Below, piece by piece: positions 10,487-19,482 of a stretch of DNA of 64,000 nucleotides. A program made the position numbers and the translations under genes. Source of the DNA: Populus alba (Eukaryota; Streptophyta; Magnoliopsida; Malpighiales; Salicaceae); assembly GCF_005239225.2 (NCBI RefSeq), contig NC_133298.1:4836001-4900000 (forward strand), read 5' to 3'. The stretch's first letter is position 1; every line of letters begins with the position of its first letter. Under the pieces are notes generated by a model that saw only the letters and a program-made list of their open reading frames with translations, did no database searches and was not told where the DNA came from.

Positions 10487-12308
10487 TCAATTAACCTCCA
10501 AAACAAACTCCTTATCCTTCTCCAGCCTCTCCATGGCTCCCGCTTCCAAGCTAATCTCCACATCAATGCTCCTTCCACCACTCTTACCTGGGTACAAGTA
10601 CACCATCCCGTCGAACTTGTTATTGATTCCACTCCTCACTGTCTCTGGCTTTCCCCACCCAAAATCCACCTCATAAACTGGAAACCTCGGTGAGCTTCCA
10701 ACAGCTACACAGTTAACACCAGCATCTTTGAACTGATATACCTTCGGTGCACTCTCAAACTGTTTGTTCCGTTCTTCAATGGCTTTAGCATCATGCGTTT
10801 CAATGGCTTTTTGTATCATGGAGGCTCCAAATTCAGGTGGGTTCATCGACAGCAACCCGGCAGCAGTCACCGTGAATATGGCCTGAATAAGGTTGCCAAA
10901 GTAACTTTCCGGCATGGGGGGGTCGACCCTTTTGCGGCAGTCAGCAAAGAAAGTGAAAACTGTGTAGTCTTCAGGTTTGAGTTGACGTGCCTGGGTCACA
11001 TGGCGCCAAATGTGGACAGCAAGTGATTGAAAAGTGGAGAAGGGTTTAGAGCCGCCAGATGGTATGTTTGAGTTGATTTCTGACTTGATCTTGTCAATTC
11101 CTGATTCAGAGAATTTGAAGACTCGCTCTCTGAGTGGCTGGTAAACAGGCTTGGCATCATCAGTGGACGATCCATTTTGATCTGGTGGAGAGAGTTGGAA
11201 CTTTACTTTAGTGTTTCGCACCTTGGTGCGGTCCAGGAAGGGTAGGAGAGAGATTGAAGGCAACCCACTGCAGATCTGGGCCCATGAACTCATAAAGTGC
11301 CACGTGGAGGTCCCATCGATGATGGCATGGTTGAAGGCCAATCCCATTGCTAGCCCATCTTTTAGCTTGGTTAGCTGCAAGCAATTAGCCCCACCACAGA
11401 ATGAATTTATATATGGTCCAGATCATCCAGGGAAAAAAAAAAAAAAAAGCTAAATATCAGTCGTCCTGCATAGGAAGATGTATACAGGGCTGTGCTGGGA
11501 AGTTATTGAACATTAATTATGGAACGGGACCTTCATTGAAGCCGATGTTAAAGCCAGTGAGAACCATTGCAATTTACTTCATCCCTTCCACTCTCAGGCC
11601 TCAGCAATGTAATACCATCCTCCCTAGTTATTTTATTTTTCAGCAGAGTATTTATAATTCTTCCTCCGTAGTTTGCAGAAAAAGATAACATGTTGGAACT
11701 TGTTTAGAGGGAAAAAAGAGAGGCATGTTTGCATAACCAAGGGTACGTTAATTAGTAGCAGAAATGAATTAAAGCCATCTATCTACGCACTAGCATGCGT
11801 GATTTTGATAAAATGGCTAGCTATATGCATGCATGTATAAGAAAAAGCTAGGAAATGCTACCTGCACTGACAACAATGGTCTGTGGTGGCCCTCAGAGTT
11901 CAAGATCCCGTTGGAAGGTATGAGCTCCTTCAAGGTGGAGGTGCCCTCCTCAACAGTTAGATCCTCCACACCGATCCACTCAGCTTTGGCCTCCAACACC
12001 TCCACTCCCTCCATATCGTCATCATATTCTACCCTGAACACCCAGTCTTCATCCTTTGCTAGCTTCCCTGCCAGCTGATAGAAATCTTCCAGGACAACTC
12101 CTAGCCCATCTTTCAACTTCCCTACCCTATCCTCATACTCATCTCCCTTGTAAACCATCAGCTTTTGGTTGTACTGAAATGCTATGTATGGAAGATCAAA
12201 AGTGACCAACTGACATTCTCTTCTTCCCAGTTTCTTGTTGGGCTTCACACGGCATTTGCCAGTTATTTTCACCCTCATGATCTCCTCCTCCTCCTTTTCA
12301 GGGGCCAT
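10487..12308 (-). CDS. DCR: BAHD acyltransferase, DCR-like
   Basis: There are two exons. Exon 1 is 12308-11862 (149 codons, donor CAG|GTAGCA). Exon 2 is 11374-10487 (acceptor TTGCAG). The join is in frame at LLSVQ|LTKLKDG and gives 444 aa, the usual BAHD length. The catalytic HxxxD motif is H165-AII-D169 in FNHAIIDGTS, and the structural DFGWG is at about residues 386-390. The sequence closely follows the DEFECTIVE IN CUTICULAR RIDGES type, with GRRECQLVTFDLPY, RVEYDDDMEGVEV, FADCRKRVDPPMPESYFGNL and DAGVNCVAVGSSPRF. DCR is a cytosolic acyl-CoA-dependent transferase needed for cutin polyester assembly in epidermis. A minus-strand TATAAGTA at 12442-12435 lies about 130 nt upstream of the ATG. 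Whether this copy has the cutin role is inferred from similarity. The intron (11861-11375) is ordinary. Confidence 0.86.
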
Positions 12309-12434
12309 TGCTGACTGTTGAAGGTATCCTGGGATGTAATAATTAAAGCTGAGAAAGAAGCTGTGCTTTTACTTTAAGACCTACACAAGACTTGATATTT
12401 GTGGTGATGGAAAGCTAAGGAGGGAATGGAGGGA

Positions 12435-12442
12435 TACTTATA
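12435..12442 (-). promoter_or_regulatory. TATA box of the DCR-like gene
   Basis: TATAAGTA on the minus strand lies about 130 nt upstream of the start codon, which is a plausible spacing for a leader of about 100 nt. Confidence 0.5.
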
Positions 12443-13010
12443 GAAGAGATGGGCTTTAGGTGTATAGTCGTTGGGATTGCATTTATGGGGTTCATGGAAA
12501 CAGTTGTGACCCTTTAATATTTCTGATCCAGACCGTTGGGTTAGATCAAGACTTGATGATGAGATTATTAAAAGGTTCTCTCTCTTTTGCACATATTAAT
12601 TCCCTGTTGTAAGTTTTTCAATGTCAACGTAAATCAGTTCAAGATTTGTGTTCTCGCCTGCTTGTACATCCACCAAATTAACCATGGTGTTGCTAGAACT
12701 TGGACCCTGTGCATGCTTCAAGTGTTTGCACCATGCATGGATCTTAATGCTTAATTTCCATAGTTTGGAACAAATGGGCAGTCCAATTTCAATTTATTAG
12801 GCGGGACCCTACAAGGTGTTGATCAAAGCAGCCAGCAGAACCCCTTCTTTGGTCAACAACTGATAAGTGACAACAAAAAGAAAAGAAATTGTTGTTTTCC
12901 CATCACATGGTCTTCGGTCAATTTCAGTTTATAGAGGCGATTATAGTTTTTTCATGTATTATTAGAGCCTCCCAAGATCTTATAAACAAATATATTTAGA
13001 AGAGTTCACC
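12443..13010. other. Intergenic, upstream of DCR-like gene
   Basis: I see nothing coding here. The stretch probably holds the distal promoter of the minus-strand acyltransferase gene. Confidence 0.4.
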
Positions 13011-13676
13011 TACCAAGGAGGTGGAAGAAAATACTTACAATAATGTTACCTTTCGGTGTGTACAAACCGCCATAAAGATATATAAAAAATAATTATTTAG
13101 GATACTTCAAGGTAGTTCAAAAGTTTTTTTAATAAAAAATATATAAAAATAATTAATTAACATTTTTGTTTAGGATACTTCAAGGTTGTTAAAATATAAT
13201 TTTTTATAAAAAAAAATTGAAAAACTTTATAAAAACATATAGGGAGTAAGGGTAGTTTTAATGTTTTCTTATAAAAACATATTATAAAAATAATAATTAA
13301 CATTTATCTTTGTAATATTTCATGGGTAGTTTTAATGTTTTCTACCAAGGAGGTGGAAGAAAAATACTTACAATAATGTTGCCTTTTGGTGTGTACAAAC
13401 CGCTATAAAGATATATAAAAAATAATTATTTAGGATACTTCAAGGTAGTTCAAAAGTTTTTTTAATAAAAAATATATAAAAATAATTAATTAACATTTTT
13501 GTTTAGGATACTTCAAGGTTGTTAAAATATAATTTTTTATAAAAAAAAATTGAAAAACTTTATAAAAACATATAGGGAGTAAGGGTAGTTTTAATGTTTT
13601 CTTATAAAAACATATTATAAAAATAATAATTAACATTTATCTTTGTAATATTTCATGGGTAGTTTTAATGTTTTCT
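13011..13676. repeat. Tandem duplication, two 332-bp units
   Basis: Unit 1 (13011-13342) and unit 2 (13343-13676) both begin TACCAAGGAGGTGGAAGAA and end GGTAGTTTTAATGTTTTCT. They differ by only a handful of substitutions and an extra A. Examples are TTACCTTTCGG versus TTGCCTTTTGG and CCGCCATAAAG versus CCGCTATAAAG. The near identity points to a recent duplication. Confidence 0.9.
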
Positions 13677-14040
13677 TATGGAAAAAATAAAAAATATTAA
13701 TTATCATTTATGTTTGTGATGCTTTAAAGGTATTTTAAATATTTTTTTTTATATAAAAAATAGAAAACATTTATAAAAAAATTACTTGGGATACTTTAAG
13801 GGTAATTTTAAAATTTTTTTATAGAAGAAATAAAAAATAATAATTAATATTTCTGTTAGAAATACTTAAAGGATAGTTCAAATATTTTTTTTATAAATCA
13901 TTATTAAAAAAATTAATTAGCATTTTTGTTTATGATAATTCAATAGAAGTTTTAAATTTTTTTATATAAAAACTTTGAAAAAAAAATTCTTTTGAATACT
14001 TTAAGTGTAGTTTTAATATATTTTTATAGAAAAAAAAATT
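13677..14040. repeat. AT-rich degenerate tandem repeats
   Basis: Decayed units of roughly 80-90 bp repeat the pattern GATACTTyAAGGkTAGTTyTAAAATwTTTTTATA followed by A-rich sequence. The same sub-motif occurs inside each 332-bp unit to the left, so the larger duplication sits within an older tandem array. No ORF is present. Confidence 0.6.
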
Positions 14041-14300
14041 AAAAACACTTCAAAGCTTTTGAGTCTAACTTGAACCCCAAACCCAATGCTATCCGGTCTG
14101 ACTTGGCCTCCAGACCTAATAACCTAATGCTATTAGGTTCTGGCTTGACTACTAGACTCAAAGCTACAATTGAATTTGACTCGGCAGCCAGACTCAATGA
14201 TATAGAATCTAAAATTGCTATGAGATCCAATGTTATTGGGTGTAGCTTGATTATCAGACCCAAAACAATTAAAATACTCTTTTTACTTTTTATATTTTTT
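14040..14300. repeat. Degenerate short repeats with CAGACyCAA/TTGGGTCTG motifs
   Basis: Short units of about 40-55 bp repeat around GACTTGGCCTCCAGACCTAA, GGCTTGACTACTAGACTCAA, CTCGGCAGCCAGACTCAA and GCTTGATTATCAGACCCAA. A similar cluster occurs at about 29480-29740. The open frames on both strands here are composition artefacts. Confidence 0.5.
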
Positions 14301-14389
14301 TGACAATTAAAAAAAAATATTTATTGATTTATCATGGAATGCGGATTAATATACTAGCATCAAGAAGTTGATGTGCCAAAGCATTTAAC

Positions 14390-14393
<4 letters not shown>

Positions 14394-14447
<54 letters not shown>
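14394..14447. repeat. (TA)n microsatellite
   Basis: An uninterrupted alternating TA tract of about 54 bp in AT-rich intergenic DNA. Confidence 0.95.
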
Positions 14448-14450
<3 letters not shown>

Positions 14451-14883
14451 TTGACTAGCACACCCTTATTTTTTCTAAAAACAACACAGATACTATGAAT
14501 AATTAATTTGTATGTATTTGTTAGGGAATGAGTTTCAACACTTTATAATTGAATCCATCTCATCACAAATGGCATTAAGTCTCGACCCCTAATTCTATGT
14601 ATCAAAACAAAAGGAAGGAATGCATATATGATAATATTAAAAATTAAATATACTATATATATACAAATTCAGCACTTCATATCTCAAGGATAAAACAGTA
14701 AATTTACCCAGTCGTCCAATGATAATCTAAACACAATAATAATCGCACATCAGTAAGAAATTTCGTTTTCAATGAAATACTAATTTTCAGCAATTAATTA
14801 AATCTCAACTAAACATGTCAGAATCCACATAAAAAGCACTCCTTGAATTAATGTCATGGAACGAGATCTTGTCCGGCGAAGAA

Positions 14884-15090
14884 CCTGTTTGGCATTGAAG
14901 TTGAACTTGTTTTTTAAAAAAAATTAATTTTTTTTTTAAATTAAGTACGATTTATACTTTTTGAATCGTTTTGATGTGCTGATATCAAAAATGATTTTTA
15001 AAAAATAAAAAAACATCATTGACATGCTTTTCGGCACGAAAAGCTATTTAAAAAACAACCGTTACCACACTTCAAAACACCCTTGAAAAG
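14884..15090. mobile_element. Dispersed MITE-like element, copy 1
   Basis: This AT-rich segment runs from CTGTTTGGCATTGAAG to CACACTTCAAAACACCCTTG. It contains the family signature TTTTGATGTGCTGATATCAA. Similar copies occur near 17480, 25240, 38830 and 61075. It has no coding capacity. Confidence 0.6.
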
Positions 15091-15263
15091 GACAAAGAAC
15101 TTGTGGGGGCGTGTTATGGTAGATTACTCTCAATCATTATCAGAATTGAAAGTAAATTACAGCTCAAACAGTTGATTGGTGGCAGTTATTAATTTGGTGG
15201 ATGCCAAAAACCAACAGTATTGTCGGCGACGAGATTAATTATTCGAGGCTGCGTATAATCAAA

Positions 15264-15404
15264 CAGTACTCCTCTAAGAAGGGAGTTGTTGTTCTCTTTC
15301 GAAATCATCAACCTATATATATAATTGCCTAGGCACTTACGGATGATCATGTATATATCTAGCAGTATTCCTCTAAGAAGGGAGTTTTTGTTCTCTTTCG
15401 AAAT
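15264..15404. repeat. Short direct repeat pair
   Basis: A segment of about 42 bp beginning CAGTAyTCCTCTAAGAAGGG occurs at about 15264-15305 and again at about 15363-15404. There are two or three differences and the offset is about 99 bp. It lies in the region downstream of the UPF0496 gene. Confidence 0.8.
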
Positions 15405-15557
15405 TTAAAAAAAAAAACACCATGAATCATGTATATAGGTAGCTAGGATGGAATATAATATAGAGTTGGGGAGAAAAGTGGTGGTGAAAAATTAAGACAT
15501 ATATATAGCATAGTATTTTTGAATTTTGATAGAATGTCGGGAGCCGGTCGAGGTGGA

Positions 15558-16673
15558 TTATTGACCTGGATCCAGAATCTCTTTCAGTACAAGGTTTCTA
15601 GCTCTATTGATGGTCAAAAAACACAGATACAAATGCTCCTCAAGATCATCAACTTGGTTGCTGAAGCTGCAACATTCATTAATCTTGCTGAATTGCCTCA
15701 CCACCAGTTCACCATTAATGCCATGCAACCAATTGCCCTCGTCGTTTCCTCTCCCAACCAAGTACTTTACCGTTGAATGCATGTGCTCCATCTCATCCTT
15801 TACTCGATTCACAAGCCTGCTAATGGTCTCCAAGTCCCTACTCAGTGTATAAGTCCCTTTTGCAGCTGCATCCAGCTGTGCTGCAACCCTGGCCAGCCTC
15901 CTTGTCGAAGAGCCTGGCCCCAGTGATGTTGCTGTTATGAGACCTGGAGCGGCAACTAGCAATGCTAGAGCGTGGGTCGCTATGATTATTGTTAGTGAAG
16001 CTGTCAAGGCCACAAGAAATACAGCTGAGCTATGTTTTAGTTTGTTTTTTAGATTTAGCTTCGCTTTAGCCTTGTCACGCTTTGACTCTAGCTGCTTGAG
16101 CAATTTGAAGCAATCGGCTTGCATGACTTGGACCCGGCTTGGTGTTGAGCCAGACCGGTCAAATGGGTTCCGAGCGTTGACGAATTCCGTAATTCTTGCT
16201 AAAATCTCTGGGTTAGGCAACTGGGTTTTGGGTATTTGATCAAGGGTGGCTTTAAGAGATCGGTATTTGACCCGTATATGGTCCATGTCTTTCAATAGCA
16301 AGCCACATAGGAGAGAAGCATTCGCTGTTTGAGTGAAGTATTTGGATAGGAGAGAGTGGGTTGAGGGTCGGGTGTGGATCAAGGAAAGGGTCCGAATAAC
16401 CGTGGGCTGATCCGGATCCAAGAGGTTTTCGACGAAGAGTCGATAGGATGGTAGCCGAGCTGCGCTGGTGGTGGACTCAGCTGCCAGAACAGTACACGTG
16501 GTGGGATCTCTATTGGATACTGCTTGAAGACGTGCCCAGAAGAGATTGTATGATTCTGTCCTGAAGGCATTGGCATATTCTTCACGAACGTCAATCTCCA
16601 TCGGAAGTTTGGGGCTGTTCGCACCCAGCCTTGTATCTGCACTCACAAAATCAACCACGGAAAGAAAGATCAT
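15558..16673 (-). CDS. UPF0496 (DUF677) membrane protein
   Basis: A single open exon of 371 aa runs from ATG at 16673 to TAA at 15560-15558. An in-frame TAG lies upstream at 16685-16683. Features seen include VREEYANAFRTESYNLFWARL near the N-terminus and basic or coiled segments (LKQLESKRDKAKAKLNLKNK). A hydrophobic stretch at about residues 215-250 (SSAVFLVALTASLTIIIATH) is followed by a helical C-terminal half. This matches plant UPF0496 proteins of the At3g19330 type, whose function is unknown. The N-terminus is uncertain. An internal acceptor GTGAGTGCAG just before GATACAAGG could join in frame to an upstream exon ending TTGGAAG|GTAAGA at about 17187, which would replace MIFLSVVDFVSA. A TATAAATA at 17411-17404 would serve the longer transcript. 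Confidence 0.82.
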   Translation of the reverse strand: MIFLSVVDFVSADTRLGANSPKLPMEIDVREEYANAFRTESYNLFWARLQAVSNRDPTTCTVLAAESTTSAARLPSYRLFVENLLDPDQPTVIRTLSLIHTRPSTHSLLSKYFTQTANASLLCGLLLKDMDHIRVKYRSLKATLDQIPKTQLPNPEILARITEFVNARNPFDRSGSTPSRVQVMQADCFKLLKQLESKRDKAKAKLNLKNKLKHSSAVFLVALTASLTIIIATHALALLVAAPGLITATSLGPGSSTRRLARVAAQLDAAAKGTYTLSRDLETISRLVNRVKDEMEHMHSTVKYLVGRGNDEGNWLHGINGELVVRQFSKINECCSFSNQVDDLEEHLYLCFLTINRARNLVLKEILDPGQ

Positions 16674-17403
16674 CACCTCTTTCTAGTGAAAATCTGTTTT
16701 AATTGAACATGGATTGATCCAGGTAATCAATTACCCAGGCAGGAACTTGGATTAATCCTACGGTTCGAGAAACATGATCCTTGTAGTGTTTACAAGTTAG
16801 CCCGAGCCATTCTAGGTTGGATTTATATGTAAATATGGATAAATGTAAGCTCTCCTCCATCAGCCTTCCTTCTTACCAGGAAATAAGAAGGCAGTGAAGT
16901 GGCGATGGCTTTCAAACGACACGCCGTTTCCGTCTAGGAATTTCAAACGACATGTCACCCCCAGTTCCCAAGTTGGAGTTTTTCCATCAGAGACCATTCT
17001 ATTTCTATAGATAGCGGGTAACATGGCATTTACTACTTACAAGTAGGGGGAGGGCTGTGTGTATTGAATTACAAGGGAAAGAGGGCATCCATACCAGAGC
17101 ATGAAATAATTTCTTTGATGCGTGCGCCAATTCTTTTCTTCATTTCAGTTCGTCAAATGCTAATTTCAAGACTGCGAATCTCTTACCTTCCAAAGAAAAA
17201 AAAAGAAGAAAGAAAAGTTTATGTCCGTTAATCAATGTCATCGAATAATAAAGGATAAAAAAAAAAAAAAAAGGAATGAAATGGCTAGAATGAATGAAAG
17301 CACATACCAGCTTAATTATTTGGGGAGCCTTGCTTACAGATTTTGAGCCTCCAAATTTCTCATGGGTGTCGGGAGGGATTAGATCATGGAAAACCGAACA
17401 TTT

Positions 17404-17407
17404 TATT

Positions 17408-17411
<4 letters not shown>
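17404..17411 (-). promoter_or_regulatory. TATA box, UPF0496 gene
   Basis: The minus strand reads TATAAATA about 730 nt upstream of the ATG. It fits a gene with one or two leader introns (donor-like AAGCTG|GTATGT near 17306 and GGAAG|GTAAGA near 17187). Confidence 0.45.

Positions 17412-17442
<31 letters not shown>
17412..17442. repeat. (GA)n microsatellite
   Basis: A perfect GA tract of about 30 bp lies beside the TATA-like element of the UPF0496 gene. Confidence 0.95.
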
Positions 17443-17444
<2 letters not shown>

Positions 17445-17477
17445 CCCAGGTGCAGCTGTTGCTTAGGGTGTACATGC

Positions 17478-17640
17478 TGTTTTTCCAAAATTTGAAGAAA
17501 AAAGTTTTTCATTTAAAATTATAGTTTTAGTGGTTTTAAATTATTTTGATGTTAAGAATAAATTTTAAAAAATAAAAAGATTATTTTAATTTATTTCTAA
17601 ATAAAAAAAACACTTTTGAAAATAATGCTTAACAATAAAA
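17478..17640. mobile_element. Dispersed MITE-like element, copy 2
   Basis: A shortened copy of the same AT-rich family as 14884-15090. It contains TTAAATTATTTTGATGTTAA and a run of A before CACTTTTGAAAA. No ORF is present. Confidence 0.45.
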
Positions 17641-19240
17641 ACTCTTATTTCTGGTCCTAAATAAAAGAAAAAGAAATACATAATCAGCTAGCAATGGCAA
17701 TTCATTTCAACCTTGTAGTACGTGCATTTGAAGGCAAGTCTGACGCCTGTTTAAGGACATGCTTCAAAGGAAATAAAGACATTTCTTGAAGTCATGTGAG
17801 ATAAGATTTGGTCGGCGTACATGGGTACAGTGTGTGCGCATTATATTTTTTTTTATTTTTTATTTTAATTAACGTGGATACCCGGATTAGTTTGCACGCA
17901 ACTCGACTAAAAACTCTTATTTCTTGTGTGCATTATTCATCCTGGCTAGGCATGGTTAGGGTTGCTTTCCTGTTTCCCGGAGGCCGAAGCTTTTTTTAGT
18001 ATGGACTTGGGACGGTGAAGTTTTAAACTAATTGCTCTGTCCATGCCTGTGTGATTTTGGGCATGGACTCTAATCTCGACCAACCCGATTGATGAATATT
18101 ACTTATAACTTCTATCCTAGGTTAAATTTATATTCCTTCTTCGTAAAGTTTAAGTTTTTGTTCGTAGAGTTGAACAATTAAGGCTATAAAAATTCACTTC
18201 CAAGAACACCCTACTCGATATCACTCAAGGCATTGGGTTGGATGACATTTTTTACTATTTGTTTTACCCTCAATTTTGTTGAAGGACTAAATTAAAAAAG
18301 CTTTTGTAAAAGAGCTAATGATGCAATAAAACACATAAAAACTGAAATTAATAAAACAAAACATAAAACAACACATGTGTATTTTCTTTGGAAAAGAAAA
18401 GAAAAGAAGAAAGAAATAACTACCAACAACAAACTGTCTATTATCCGTTGCGACATACCACATCAAAAGAAAAAAAACAAGATAACACTTTCAAGAACAT
18501 AACAAAAAGGTGGGTTTGGCCGTCAGATAGGGTTTCATATATCACTTAAAAAGTTAGGACGCTGCTTATTTGCTAGCACATAACAAATACGCACCAATAA
18601 TTTTTTTGAATAAAAAAATATTTTTCAAACCTAAGAAAATACCAACATGCCTTTCATGAGCTTGTATATTACAAAAAAATGCCTTTAAATGTATGCTTTG
18701 TTTTTTTTTTCTTTTTTGTCTTTTTCAATGGTTAAAATGTATTTTTATTGTATTCTAAGAAGGAAAAAACAAAAAAGCTTTTGGTCAACAACAATAACCT
18801 TTTGACCTTAGAGGTATATAGGTAATTATATATTTAAAAGTCATTGAAAAGACAAAATAATTCCTACTCAACGGTTCTAAATTTTATTAAATTTGAGGAT
18901 AAATATGTTATTTAAATGTGCAAAAGTTATGGAAAAGATTAATATACCACCAAACAATCTTTTAATAACCAATAAATCATTGTAAAAAATCAAATTACCC
19001 CCACAATCAAGGTTTATATTTTTTCTATCTAAAAATAAAATGATAATTTTGCTATAGCAATTCATAGTAAACCATGTATAAACCCGCACCCTATATATTT
19101 TATGTTAATTTAAACTCAACTAATGGACAGCCAACAAGTGGGAAAATGAAGAGTATTACAATTTTTTTTGAAAATTCCCATAATGTCGGGGACCAATTTA
19201 CAAATTGACTAAAGTAAGGGTCGATCGAAAGCAATCACAG
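17641..19240. other. Intergenic, UPF0496-fibrillarin
   Basis: This divergent promoter interval has no supportable gene. At about 18760-19080 there is a repeat (ACAATCAAGGTTTATATTTT, with nearby GACAAAATAAT text) that is also represented at about 29260-29450. Confidence 0.45.
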
Positions 19241-19260
19241 TGATCGACAGCAGTTGTGGT

Positions 19261-19374
19261 TGGGCTTATCATCATGGCCTGTTACTAGTGGGCTTTGATA
19301 ATTCCAAAGTAAGAGCAAACAAAGCCATGTCACCAAGGAAAAACCCTAAACCCTAATATCAGACATTATAAAAG
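19261..19374 (+). promoter_or_regulatory. Fibrillarin promoter: site II, telo-box, TATA
   Basis: Two TGGGCT site II motifs lie at 19261-19266 and 19289-19294. A double telo-box AAACCCTAAACCCTAA is at 19341-19356. The TATA box TATAAAAG is at 19367-19374, about 110 nt before the ATG. This combination is typical of plant ribosome-biogenesis and ribosomal-protein genes and predicts expression linked to cell growth. Confidence 0.75.
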
Positions 19375-19482
19375 GAGCTCTTCAGTCGAGCTTTTGAAAC
19401 TCAGTCATCGCCTCCTTCCTCTCTGTTTGCAGCAGAGCCTTTCTTTTCTCCCTTCAACTAATCGCAGCAGCCAGAAGCAGAG

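Noticed and set aside
14039..14303. ORFs on both strands over the CAGACyC repeat cluster
   Set aside because: They arise from the repeat period; no family match and no gene structure.
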